Under the pieces are notes generated by a model that saw nothing but the letters and a program-made list of their open reading frames with translations, searched no databases and was not told the DNA's origin. Made by a program: the position numbers and the translations under genes. Shown here piece by piece: positions 1-7,369 of a stretch of DNA of 64,000 bases; position 1 is the stretch's first letter; the number at the start of each line of letters is the position of its first letter. This DNA is from Microbacterium esteraromaticum (GTDB lineage Bacteria > Actinomycetota > Actinomycetes > Actinomycetales > Microbacteriaceae): NCBI RefSeq assembly GCF_900163815.1, contig NZ_FUKO01000041.1, forward strand, positions 1-64,000, read 5' to 3'.

Positions 1-121
1 CATTTCTATGTCACGACGCTCGCTCAGAACCCAAGCTCATCGGTGAATCGAGGCTTAGTCACTGCGCACTCCTTCTCTGATGCTGTGTTGTGCCAACCGT
101 CGGCGGAACGCTCCAGAGCCG
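1..121. other. window edge without a recognisable gene
   Basis: I see no open frame with coding character in this stretch. It lies downstream of the CDGSH gene, which is on the minus strand and stops at 122. It may hold the end of that transcript. Confidence 0.4.
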
Positions 122-322
122 TCAGTCGTCTGTGCGGAAGCCGGCCGCTTTGTGTGTGCCATCACAGAACGGCTTGATTGCAGACAGCCCACATCTGCAC
201 AGTGCCACCGTGCGACGGCGGCGTTCGATGATCGCCCCATCGGCGGTGCGCAGATCTACATCTCCGCGCAATAGCAAGGGGCCATCCGGATACGGAGTGA
301 TCGTTGCGCGCTCTTCGCTCAT
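122..322 (-). CDS. CDGSH-type [2Fe-2S] protein, 66 aa
   Basis: A 66-residue protein carrying the CDGSH cluster signature near its C-terminus: C-R-C-G-L-S, then P-F-C-D-G-T-H. This supplies the three Cys and one His that bind a [2Fe-2S] cluster in the mitoNEET family. The start is the ATG at 322, which overlaps the TGA of the upstream gene (ATGA), so the two genes are probably translated together. The likely role is electron transfer to, or redox sensing for, the iron-containing partner encoded upstream. The cluster motif is certain; the partner relationship is inferred from the overlap. A longer frame exists upstream but runs into the neighbour and has no support. Confidence 0.88.
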   Translation of the reverse strand: MSEERATITPYPDGPLLLRGDVDLRTADGAIIERRRRTVALCRCGLSAIKPFCDGTHKAAGFRTDD

Positions 323-1365
323 GATTCTGCGCCCGTCCGCAGAGACGATTCGCCATTGGACCAGGCCCGAAGCATGTGAGCGCCGGCCCAGCTGTCTACG
401 GCGAGGCATGCGGCCGCACCGAACATGATGTCTTCCAGCAGGTCCGGCCTGTCTTCAGCGAGAGCGCCCGCGAGATCGCGACCGGCGATCTGCTCATGCA
501 CAGCATCCGCCTCGACATGTTCGTCGAAGTAGTCGGTGACGTCGTCCCCGAAGCCGAGCCGTCGAAAGCCGTCACCATACATTCGGTTGGGCACCGAGGA
601 TGTCATCTCGAATGCAGCGAGGTGGCCGACGATGGCTCCGACGAGGCGCCTGTTGATGCCGAACATCGACATCATGTTGTGCGAGGCAAGGGTGATCGCC
701 GGCACGTCGTCGACATAGGCGCCATACGTGTCTTCCAGGCCGAAACCGCGCATGGAAGCGGCGAAGATCGTCGCGTGAACACGATCCGGTCGGCCGCCGC
801 CGTATTCGTCCGCCTGAATCTCTACGAGTGCTGCCTTCGCACGCCCATGCAGGCGCGGAATCGCCCAGGAATGGGGATCCGCTTCATGCAACGTATATAT
901 CGAGCGCTGCATCAGGAACTCTCGAGCCTGCTCTCTCGTCGCCTTCTTGGCGACGTAACGCGACAGGCTCGGACCGGAGTCAGCTTCAGCCAGCGCGAAC
1001 AGCGCTCTGGAGACCGTATCCACCGTCGGATGCGGCAAGTCTGGCGTCGAGATCTTCTCTCGAAGGGTGCGTTCAAAATGCTCTTCCAGAATTCGCCGAG
1101 TTTCGATCAGATCCGGGTCCCATTCGAGCGCGGGATCGAATTGCTGAAACGATCCGTAGGCCGAGGCGTACAGTGCGAACAGGGCGAGCTGGATGTCGTC
1201 ATCGAGGATTACGTCCGATGTTTCAGCAACCGCAAGTCGAGCCAACTCCGTGTGCTCACGATCTGCCGAGGAGTCGGTCAGACTGTGCAACACGCAACTG
1301 CTGAGCGGCCCGCGCGCGACGAACGGAAGGCGGATGGTCTCCGGGGCGACGGTGATCTGCGACAC
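319..1365 (-). CDS. iron-containing redox enzyme, haem-oxygenase-like fold
   Basis: A 348-residue helical protein resembling the haem-oxygenase-like diiron oxidase/oxygenase family (PF14518 type, annotated as iron-containing redox enzyme). Candidate metal ligands sit in the acidic E-I-Q-A-D-E stretch near the middle and in an E-H-x3-D-x2-H segment towards the C-terminus, a pattern typical of the family. I chose the GTG at 1365 because GGAG lies 7 bases upstream; the TTG at 1371 is only one base from that Shine-Dalgarno. The downstream CDGSH gene overlaps by four bases, suggesting a two-component oxidase and electron donor. Substrate is unknown; family members act on fatty acids, amino acids and other small molecules. 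Confidence 0.75.
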   Translation of the reverse strand: MSQITVAPETIRLPFVARGPLSSCVLHSLTDSSADREHTELARLAVAETSDVILDDDIQLALFALYASAYGSFQQFDPALEWDPDLIETRRILEEHFERTLREKISTPDLPHPTVDTVSRALFALAEADSGPSLSRYVAKKATREQAREFLMQRSIYTLHEADPHSWAIPRLHGRAKAALVEIQADEYGGGRPDRVHATIFAASMRGFGLEDTYGAYVDDVPAITLASHNMMSMFGINRRLVGAIVGHLAAFEMTSSVPNRMYGDGFRRLGFGDDVTDYFDEHVEADAVHEQIAGRDLAGALAEDRPDLLEDIMFGAAACLAVDSWAGAHMLRAWSNGESSLRTGAES

Positions 1366-1376
1366 GATCAATCTCC

Positions 1377-1397
1377 ACTTCTGGGTCTACCAGAAGT
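1377..1397. promoter_or_regulatory. 8-bp inverted repeat upstream of the diiron gene
   Basis: ACTTCTGG (1377-1384) and CCAGAAGT (1390-1397) are perfect inverted arms around a 5-base spacer. They lie directly upstream of the Shine-Dalgarno of the diiron oxidase gene. It could be a repressor operator or an mRNA hairpin. The binding factor is unknown. Confidence 0.35.
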
Positions 1398-1473
1398 TTG
1401 TCGCGATTGATCTAGTGGGTGAACCGCCTTGACCACCGTGCATTATGCCGGTAGGAGGGTTGGCAGATTCTTT

Positions 1474-1530
1474 GGCGGAGACGAGGGGATTCGAACCCCT
1501 GGTCCCCATAAGGGGACTCCACCTTAGCAG
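1474..1530 (-). repeat. attL: displaced 3' half of tRNA-Ser
   Basis: These 57 bases match 9184-9240 at 50 positions and are the 3' half of a tRNA-Ser from the anticodon loop to the acceptor end, with CCA encoded. The last 17 bases (1514-1530) are identical in both copies and are the likely recombination core. No 5' half adjoins it here, so it is not a working tRNA. It is probably the original chromosomal 3' half pushed aside by the integrating element. Confidence 0.85.
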
Positions 1531-1648
1531 TGCCTTGGGAGTCACATTGGCCGCGTAATCGTGCTCACTCGTGCACCGAATGCACGCCTGGTTTCGGCGT
1601 GTTCGGCGGTGCGACTCCCCTGCTGCTCCCCTGGGTCGACCGACTGCG

Positions 1649-2803
1649 ATGTCGGATACAGGTCTTGCGGATGCCTTCGCAGAAGCGATGCGGCGTTCGA
1701 ATTGCGCTCGCCCCTATGAGGCTCAGCCTGGCGTGTTCGTTCGCTGTCAATCACGGCGATCGGCAGTGTGCCCATCGTGCGCGGCACAGTATCGGGGTGA
1801 TTGGCAGCGGCTCGCGCGTTCGGGCATGTACGATGCTGACGGGCAGCCGGTGAAGGGCTTCCGCTACTTCTTCATCACGCTCAGTGCTCCCAGCTTTGGC
1901 GCTGTTCACCGAATCCCGAAGCCCTGGGACCATGCCGGACGAATGTGCGCGTGCGGTGTCACACATGCGCCCGCTGACGTTGATCTGCGCGGCATCCCGG
2001 TTGACCAGGACAGATACGACTACAGCGGTCAAGTCGAGTGGCACGGCACAGTTTCGCGCCTGTGGGCGTCGTCGGTGGATGCGATGCGACGGCGTGCATC
2101 CTCGATGGAGTACTTCGTGGTGCGCGAGGTTCAGGCTCGGATGGCGCTGCATCTGCACGCAGTGGTGCGGGTGCCGGAAGGGTCGCCGGTCAATGCGTCA
2201 CTGATGGGTGCGGCTGCTCGAAGCGCAACGGCTGCGCATCCGGTAACCGGAGAAGTCATGGCATGGGGGCAAAAGGGCGTGCAAGATCGGGAGATTCTGC
2301 CACGACATTCTCGTGAGGAAGGCGTGCCGCCCGACATGTCTACGGCGGCGGCTCGCGTCATCGGGTACGTGTCCAAAGCTCTGAATTACAGCCTGAAGGA
2401 CATCACACCGGGACAGGATGCCGCTGACAGCAACCCATCGCCCGACCGGTTCGAGTTCGTGCGTCGCCTGCGGCACGCTGCGCGGTTTCAGGTGCGCTGC
2501 AAGGACTGTCCGCCATCTGGTGCAGCGGATTGCTCGAAGCGTGCGCATCGTTCGCTGGGGTATGGCGGGCACACGGTGACGATGAGCCGTCCAACGAAAC
2601 AGCGTCCAGGCTGGTCGTTCGCTCATCTGACCCGGAAGCGCATCCGCGAAGAACGAATGGCGTGGGCCGCTTCAAACTCGACACGCGATGACGCTGGCGG
2701 GATCGGACACGATGAGGTCTGGTGGGCTAATTACGCCGCTGACCTGAGGGCGCGACGTGCTCGGGAGTCTTGGGAGTCTCGACAGCACGCCCGCGCACCG
2801 TAA
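1649..2803 (+). CDS. RepSA-like replication initiator
   Basis: A 384-residue protein with the features of replication initiators of actinobacterial integrative elements and small plasmids (RepSA family). An N-terminal Cys-rich stretch contains a C-P-S-C-A motif followed by a Tyr-Arg-Gly-Asp segment. It is followed by an L-S-A-P-S-F-G motif, a histidine-rich H-L-H-A-V-V-R motif as in rolling-circle (HUH-type) initiators, and a basic Cys-containing C-terminal half. The ATG at 1649 starts the conserved part; an upstream frame extends to 1571 but adds no family-like sequence. No strong Shine-Dalgarno is visible. It would start replication of the excised circle, probably at the hairpin cluster just downstream. 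In the excised circle this gene lies directly downstream of int. Confidence 0.82.
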   Translation: MSDTGLADAFAEAMRRSNCARPYEAQPGVFVRCQSRRSAVCPSCAAQYRGDWQRLARSGMYDADGQPVKGFRYFFITLSAPSFGAVHRIPKPWDHAGRMCACGVTHAPADVDLRGIPVDQDRYDYSGQVEWHGTVSRLWASSVDAMRRRASSMEYFVVREVQARMALHLHAVVRVPEGSPVNASLMGAAARSATAAHPVTGEVMAWGQKGVQDREILPRHSREEGVPPDMSTAAARVIGYVSKALNYSLKDITPGQDAADSNPSPDRFEFVRRLRHAARFQVRCKDCPPSGAADCSKRAHRSLGYGGHTVTMSRPTKQRPGWSFAHLTRKRIREERMAWAASNSTRDDAGGIGHDEVWWANYAADLRARRARESWESRQHARAP

Positions 2804-2952
2804 CGGCAATTGTTCGGAATGGCCTCGCTGGTGACGGTGGGGCTAGTCGGCGTGTTCCTAGTCGAGGGCAAGGGCGCTAGCGCCTGCGGCAGGCCCGATA
2901 CGGGGCAGTGATTCGCCGGAAATTGCCGACATGAGAAGGTCGGGTTCGTGCG

Positions 2953-3017
2953 AGGGCGGGACGGGGCACGGCGAGAACGGCGCCAGCCGCACGCGCAGCC
3001 GTGCCCCGTCCCGCCCT
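2953..3017. repeat. perfect 20-bp inverted repeat with 25-base loop
   Basis: The left arm is 2953-2972, the right arm 2998-3017 and the loop 2973-2997. All 20 pairs match and nearly all are G-C, so it would form a very stable hairpin or cruciform. There is no T-run after it, which argues against a simple terminator. Confidence 0.85.
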
Positions 3018-3036
3018 GCGACCGCGAAGCGGTCGC
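3018..3036 (+). terminator. short GC stem followed by TTTATT
   Basis: GCGACCGC (3018-3025), loop GAA, GCGGTCGC (3029-3036), then TTTATT. It could end rep transcription or be part of the origin structure. Confidence 0.45.
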
Positions 3037-3132
3037 TTTATTCATGGATAGGAACTTTAGTCGGTGATGGTGGTCGTACCGATGATGTCGGAGGCGGACG
3101 ATAGGTTTGCCAGAGACGAGAGGAAGACCAAC

Positions 3133-3906
3133 GTGACTACAGTTGTGCGACGCATTCAGGAGGTGACCCAGCCTCGCGGCGGGTACATCAACGCGAGGTC
3201 AATGGAGGTGCGGCGACTGGACGACGGTGGGCCATCACCTATCGATCACAAGGTCGAGAACATCCACGCTTCGCTGGTGGGCATGGCCGTGGACTACCTC
3301 ACGCGTCTTGCGACTGGCTCTGATCCTCGGGATGCGTTTGCCATATCGATTAGGGGCGCGGCATACATCGGGCGTGCTGAACTTGCGACCGCTGAGGCGG
3401 AAGTCGGCAGTCTCGTCGCGGGCAAGGTGGATAGCTATGCGATTTTGTCAGCCTGCAAGCTCGCGGGCTACGACGTGGGCTATCGAGTTGGACCGATGGC
3501 GTACAACCCGGACGCGCGTACGAAACCCGACAAAATTACGACCGACCACATCGCAGCGATGGTCGAGCGCTCACTAACTTTCTTTCAGAGCTACGGGCCT
3601 GTCACGCTCGACGGGTTCACATTCCCCGGCGGCTACAGCGATCTAGTCACGGCAGGTGACGGCGACTTCCTCACTGCGGACACGCTCTGGGATTTCAAGG
3701 TATCGGTGAACGGCCCCACGAAAGATCACACCCTCCAGATACTCATGTACTTACTCATGGGTCTACGCTCGGGCCAACCGGAGTTCAAGAGCATCACGCA
3801 TTTGGGGGTATTCAATCCACGCCTGAACGCCGTGTATCGAATCGCACTTGCGGACGTGCCCGCCGATGTCGTAGCGACAGTTAGCCGCGACGTTATCGGC
3901 TACTAG
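3133..3906 (+). CDS. PD-(D/E)XK-like protein with QxxxY motif, cargo of the element
   Basis: A 257-residue protein I do not recognise by name. Its C-terminal half reads like a Cas4/RecB-type PD-(D/E)XK nuclease: Asp178 in a G-D-G-D-F-L segment, then Asp187-Phe-Lys189 in a W-D-F-K strand, then Gln202-x3-Tyr206. A helix with H-x3-G near residues 45-50 could supply the first motif. I prefer the GTG at 3133 because GAGAGGAAG lies 6 bases upstream; an open frame continues to a GTG at 3064. It sits between rep and a bidirectional hairpin, apart from the transfer genes, as expected for cargo. Possible roles are defence, DNA processing during transfer, or a decayed enzyme. The fold call rests on motif spacing only. 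Confidence 0.6.
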   Translation: MTTVVRRIQEVTQPRGGYINARSMEVRRLDDGGPSPIDHKVENIHASLVGMAVDYLTRLATGSDPRDAFAISIRGAAYIGRAELATAEAEVGSLVAGKVDSYAILSACKLAGYDVGYRVGPMAYNPDARTKPDKITTDHIAAMVERSLTFFQSYGPVTLDGFTFPGGYSDLVTAGDGDFLTADTLWDFKVSVNGPTKDHTLQILMYLLMGLRSGQPEFKSITHLGVFNPRLNAVYRIALADVPADVVATVSRDVIGY

Positions 3907-3934
3907 TTCCGACCCGTACCGTCGTGATATCAAG

Positions 3935-3971
3935 AGAATGCCCTGATCTCATCGAGAAATCAGGGCATTCT
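3935..3971. terminator. 13-bp hairpin, likely bidirectional terminator
   Basis: Arms 3935-3947 and 3959-3971 pair perfectly around an 11-base loop and are followed by TGTGTT. It lies between the convergent nuclease-like gene and the regulator-like gene and can serve both. Confidence 0.7.
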
Positions 3972-4076
3972 TGTGTTCGCTTGGTAGAGAAAATCTCAGA
4001 GCGGGCTACCCGAGTGATGACTCGGAGGCCGGTTGGAACGTACAAAATCAGCAATCGTCCCCGGTCAGGCTGGCTG

Positions 4077-4526
4077 TCACTCTGCCAGGGTTGTAAGTCG
4101 CGTAGAGACATTGACGAATCGGTAGGTGCGGAACTCCTGACGGCGGACGGGCACCTGCACTTCGACGACCGGAAGTTCTCGCTGCCCGTTGCGGCGCGCT
4201 TCGGTCAGCGCGTCTGCTAGTCGCTTCAACTGCTGCCAAAGCGCATCCTTGGCGAAGTTCGAAGCAGAAGAGAATCCTAGGGCAGCTGCAAGGGTCGTCT
4301 GCCGCGTGCCCGAACTAAGCAACTGGGCGGCGACTAGAACGGTTCGAGCTTGCAAGCGGCGGGTGGCGTCCTGCGTGTTGCGGAGCAGTTCGATGCCGTC
4401 AAGCTCCGGCACCTGCGTTCCGTCAGCGCGCGACGTGGCGACAGAGGATGCCTGCTCCAGCCCTGGCTGCAACGCACCTTCGACAAGCTCGCTAATCGCG
4501 TCGTCGTGCAATTCATTGACGTTCAT
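4077..4526 (-). CDS. small helical protein, possible regulator of the element
   Basis: A 149-residue acidic, helical protein not matched to a named family. A central segment rich in Thr, Leu and Ala, ending L-G-F-S-S-A-S-N-F, reads like a helix-turn-helix. The start is the ATG at 4526, which has GGAGG 6 bases upstream; an ATG at 4550 lacks this. It is transcribed away from the transfer gene run that begins at 4633, and shares with it a 106-bp intergenic region holding inverted repeats. That divergent placement is usual for a repressor controlling transfer genes. Function is inferred from context, not homology. Confidence 0.5.
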   Translation of the reverse strand: MNVNELHDDAISELVEGALQPGLEQASSVATSRADGTQVPELDGIELLRNTQDATRRLQARTVLVAAQLLSSGTRQTTLAAALGFSSASNFAKDALWQQLKRLADALTEARRNGQRELPVVEVQVPVRRQEFRTYRFVNVSTRLTTLAE

Positions 4527-4575
4527 TGCGACCTCCGGCTTGACACTCATCGTTCTAGGCTTATAGTTTTTACTG

Positions 4576-4602
4576 GTAGCCAGGTAAACCTACCGAGGCT
4601 AC
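4576..4602. promoter_or_regulatory. inverted repeats between divergent genes, possible operator
   Basis: GTAGCC (4576-4581) pairs with GGCTAC (4597-4602), and inside it AGGT-AA-ACCT (4582-4591) is a second small dyad. The location between the divergent regulator-like gene and the transfer run suits an operator. Confidence 0.35.
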
Positions 4603-4632
4603 GGAGTAACTACTACCCAAGGAGTATAGATC

Positions 4633-4938
4633 ATGAGCAACAAGAAGAAGGTTTCGGAGAACGAGCAGATTCGGCAGCTGTTCGAGCTGCCGGAGGTGAA
4701 GAAGCTTCGTGAAGAGGTGGAGGCGCGAGCGCGAAAGAACGCTCGTATGCCGCGCGAGGTTAGCCTGAAGAGCTTGTCGACGCTGCAGAAGCTGCTGATT
4801 TGGCAGCGGGTGGTGGAGATCGCGGCGGTTGCAGCAGTGAAGACGGAGTTCCTGCGTGAGTCGAGTACGACGATCAAGCCGGTGACGCTGATGAAGCGTC
4901 TTCAGCGTGGCGCTGTTCGCGTTTGGGGATTCTGCTGA
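4633..4938 (+). CDS. basic helical protein, 101 aa, unknown
   Basis: A 101-residue protein beginning with a Lys-rich stretch and made mostly of charged helix, with a hydrophobic helix near residues 55-70. It is preceded by AAGGAG 10 bases before the ATG. It opens a tightly packed run of plus-strand genes, and its stop codon overlaps the next start (TGATG). I do not recognise the family. It may bind DNA or assist transfer. Confidence 0.6.
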   Translation: MSNKKKVSENEQIRQLFELPEVKKLREEVEARARKNARMPREVSLKSLSTLQKLLIWQRVVEIAAVAAVKTEFLRESSTTIKPVTLMKRLQRGAVRVWGFC

Positions 4939-5297
4939 TGGCCGGGTCGGTCAGCCTGCCCTTCGGGTCAGGGGTCAAGTTGCTTGCTAAGAGCGGTCAG
5001 CCCGGACGCGCAGCTTATGAATTCGACAAAGAGGCTGGGAAGTCGTCTGATCGTCCTCAGCGCAACGCTCGGGGGGCAGCGGTGTTCAGGCATCCCGCCC
5101 TTCTTCAGCTTGCCGACGGAGCCGACGTCATCGACGTGAATCTCACGGTTGATCGCGAAGAAGGTTTCGGGGCATTTCAGGAGATCACCTTGGATGCTGC
5201 AGACGCGCGAATCACGGTCAGCAACCAGAAGGATTCTTTTGATCTGAGGGTGAGCGTCAGCGGCTCGTGGCAGGGCGGCAAGAGAGCTACTTCCTGA
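4938..5297 (+). CDS. unknown 119-aa protein of the element
   Basis: A 119-residue protein without recognisable motifs. The C-terminal half alternates hydrophobic and polar residues as in a small beta-rich domain. The ATG at 4938 overlaps the preceding stop, and its own stop overlaps the next start at 5297, so it is almost certainly translated as part of the operon. No signal peptide or membrane segment is seen. Confidence 0.55.
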   Translation: MAGSVSLPFGSGVKLLAKSGQPGRAAYEFDKEAGKSSDRPQRNARGAAVFRHPALLQLADGADVIDVNLTVDREEGFGAFQEITLDAADARITVSNQKDSFDLRVSVSGSWQGGKRATS

Positions 5298-5830
5298 TGC
5301 GTGTAGTACGGGTTTTTCGTCGTGGTGGCTACCGGATCGTCATCGTTCCGGTAGCGGCTGCGGCTGCCCTCGGCATCTTGGTCGCGTGTTCACCGGCCTC
5401 GCAGGTGGATAGTCACGCGACTGCTTCCCCGGAGCCGCCGGTCGTTGAACACGATCCGTACTCATCCCGTGTTTCGAGGGTGGTCGTCGGTTCCGAACCT
5501 GGCACCGCTTCGGTAGATATGTACTTGCCCGTTTTCCAAGACGGTGCTGCCGTGACGGTTTCAGTGCTCGAGGGTACTGAGTCTCGCGAGTTGTGCCACG
5601 TCGTTGTGGAGGACGTGGCGGTGACAGAAGGCGTGTGCGTCGTGGAGCCGTTGGACCCCGACGAGAGATATGGGCTAGATGGGGTGCTGCTTTTCCTGCA
5701 AGACATTCCTGACACCGACTTTTACGAGATCGATGTGCGGGGACTGATCCGCTTGGAGGATGGCGCTTTGGATGCCGAGCATGGCAACCGTGCGGTTCAC
5801 AGGTTGGGGAATCTGCTTACTTCTGATTGA
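5297..5830 (+). CDS. putative lipoprotein, 177 aa
   Basis: The N-terminus has basic residues, a hydrophobic stretch at about 14-29 and a lipobox L-V-A-C with the modifiable Cys at residue 31, followed by a Ser/Pro-rich linker. This predicts a membrane-anchored, extracellular lipoprotein. The rest is acidic and contains a Cys pair (C-H and V-C-V) that may form a disulfide. The ATG at 5297 overlaps the preceding TGA; a GTG at 5267 is in frame but would put ten residues before the signal sequence. In this element it could act in surface exclusion or mating contact; no family assignment is made. Confidence 0.65.
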   Translation: MRVVRVFRRGGYRIVIVPVAAAAALGILVACSPASQVDSHATASPEPPVVEHDPYSSRVSRVVVGSEPGTASVDMYLPVFQDGAAVTVSVLEGTESRELCHVVVEDVAVTEGVCVVEPLDPDERYGLDGVLLFLQDIPDTDFYEIDVRGLIRLEDGALDAEHGNRAVHRLGNLLTSD

Positions 5831-5837
5831 CGGTGAT

Positions 5838-5892
5838 GCTCGGCAAGGTGGGCGCGTTGTGTGCGCTGGTGGGTTCGATTCCTACTCCGAGT
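5838..5892 (+). other. tRNA-like fold lacking a D arm
   Basis: By hand the sequence forms an acceptor-like stem (5838-5843 with 5887-5892, one G-T pair), a 5-bp stem with a 7-base loop whose anticodon position reads TGT, and a T-arm with a TTCGATT loop. No D arm fits. It sits in the 108-base gap before the translocase gene. It may be a tRNA remnant or chance. Confidence 0.25.
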
Positions 5893-5938
5893 TCTGCAGC
5901 ACGAACGGTTCGTGTGATGAAGGGGAAGGTGGTCGGCG

Positions 5939-7369
5939 ATGAACAGGTTCATCACGGCGGTAGTCGCAGTAGTTGTGGCTGTGTTCTTGCTCGGGTTCGG
6001 GTTGTTCGGTGCGCCGAGTGGCATGGAGTCCGTGGCGGTGCTCGGTCGTGCGCTGTGGACGATACTCATCATCGGTGCGGTGCTGGTCGTCGCTGTCGCT
6101 CCCCTGCGTCGGCGGATGCTCGGGCGTAGTCGGCTGCTCGGGCGGTTGTTTGCGCCACGTCTGGCCCGCGCTGACGCTGCCGCGTTGTCACCTCACGAGC
6201 TGAAGGCGCTTGGTGTACTGCGTCGCCCGGAAGCATGGGGTATGGCTGCTGCGCTGACAAGGGAAACCGTAGACCGGAAGGGGCAGCGGGTTCGCCTATG
6301 GCCGGCGTTAGCTGGTGTCGAGTTGACTCCGCTCGGGCCGGCTGCACGATTCGCGAATCCCCCGGGCGTGACCGCTGGCGATTGGGATGTGGCGCGGGTT
6401 AGCTCGGCGGTCGGCTTCCATGTCGAAATCAGCCCTGCTGGCGCGTCGTCGGTATTGGTCACGGCGCGCACTCGTGATCCGTTCAAGGGGGCGGCAAAGT
6501 CGTCTGGCGGTTCACTTGCGGCGGGTATTCCGTGCGGTGTGCAGGAGGATGGTTCGCCGCTACTGGCGAGCTTCGCGAATCAATCGGGCGCGGTCGTCGG
6601 GGGCGTTCCTGGCTCAGGCAAGAGCGCCGGGGCAACGAGCATCATCGCCCAGCTGTGCGCTGACCCCGCTGCGCAGTTCGTCGTGATCGACGGCAAAGGC
6701 GGTTCGGACTGGTCGTGGGTCGCTCCGCGTGCAGCGCTGCTGAACACGGATGACGAAAACCTCGAGGCGGTGAAGGCGCAGCTACTTGCGGTCACGAGTC
6801 TGATGCGGTGGCGGTTGCAGACGCAGAAGGAGCGTCGGGGTACGTCGAACTTCTGGCACGCCGGAGCGACAGCCGAAGAGGGATTCGTCCTCGTGGTGGT
6901 GGACGAGTGCCAGTCTTTCTTCGACCCGAAAGAGCACATGACGAAGGCAGCGAAGGAGCTTTCGCAGGAGATTGCAGCGCTCACTGTCAATCTGGTTAAG
7001 AAGGGTCGCTCGGCGGGCATCTTCGTGATGTCGATCACGCAGAAGCCGACTTCGGACAGCATCCCGTCGGCACTCTCCGCAAACTGCGGCGTGAAGTGGG
7101 CGTGCCGTGTAGAGACACGGGCTGCTGAGGAGTCCATTCTTGGTGCTCGCCCGGACGGGACGCCGGACAGTGCTTCGCCCACGCTCATTCCCGAGACTCG
7201 CCCTGGTGGGGTGACGGTCAAGCGTGGTGGCGAGTGGGTGCGCGCACGATTCTCGTACACGCCGGAGGCTGAGGCCGCTGCCATTGCTGAGCGTTACGCC
7301 AGCCTGCGTATCCCGTTCGAGCAGCTGACGGCAAGACAGCCTGTGTTCACAGAGGGAGACGACGTATGA
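5939..7369 (+). CDS. FtsK/SpoIIIE-type conjugal DNA translocase (TraSA-like)
   Basis: A 476-residue protein with two N-terminal membrane helices (about 5-25 and 33-55) and an FtsK-type ATPase domain. Walker A is G-V-P-G-S-G-K-S at 222-229 and Walker B is V-V-V-D-E-C around 319-324. In AICE elements this protein alone moves double-stranded DNA between mycelia or cells and replaces a relaxase and a type IV channel. The start ATG at 5939 follows GGGGAAGG at good spacing. The TGA overlaps the next small gene (ATGA). Length and domain order agree with TraSA/TraB-like translocases. Confidence 0.88.
   Translation: MNRFITAVVAVVVAVFLLGFGLFGAPSGMESVAVLGRALWTILIIGAVLVVAVAPLRRRMLGRSRLLGRLFAPRLARADAAALSPHELKALGVLRRPEAWGMAAALTRETVDRKGQRVRLWPALAGVELTPLGPAARFANPPGVTAGDWDVARVSSAVGFHVEISPAGASSVLVTARTRDPFKGAAKSSGGSLAAGIPCGVQEDGSPLLASFANQSGAVVGGVPGSGKSAGATSIIAQLCADPAAQFVVIDGKGGSDWSWVAPRAALLNTDDENLEAVKAQLLAVTSLMRWRLQTQKERRGTSNFWHAGATAEEGFVLVVVDECQSFFDPKEHMTKAAKELSQEIAALTVNLVKKGRSAGIFVMSITQKPTSDSIPSALSANCGVKWACRVETRAAEESILGARPDGTPDSASPTLIPETRPGGVTVKRGGEWVRARFSYTPEAEAAAIAERYASLRIPFEQLTARQPVFTEGDDV

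Larger units (their letters stand above)
2804..3132. other. non-coding, hairpin-rich region, candidate origin
   Basis: This 329-base gap after rep contains no gene but many inverted repeats. CGGCAATT at 2804-2811 is mirrored by AATTGCCG at 2921-2928. A 12-bp palindrome lies at 2873-2884, and GCCTGC/GCAGGC at 2882-2894. A perfect 20-bp stem lies at 2953-2972 / 2998-3017, and an 8-bp stem with GAA loop at 3018-3036. Such density next to an initiator gene fits a replication or transfer origin. The last hairpin could instead be a terminator for rep. Bases 3037-3132 hold only the leader and Shine-Dalgarno of the next gene. Confidence 0.5.

Noticed and set aside
1474..1560. A second complete tRNA-Ser at the left end of the element
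   Set aside because: Sequence beyond the core (after 1530) cannot form the 5' half: no D arm or acceptor partner is present.
3924..4220. Plus-strand open frame across the hairpin and opposite the 149-aa gene
   Set aside because: It runs through a terminator hairpin and is antisense to a gene with a good Shine-Dalgarno; the product has no coding character.
5827..6129. Plus-strand frame overlapping the start of the translocase
   Set aside because: Most of it lies out of frame inside the translocase gene, and its product is Arg/Cys-rich nonsense typical of shifted high-GC frames.
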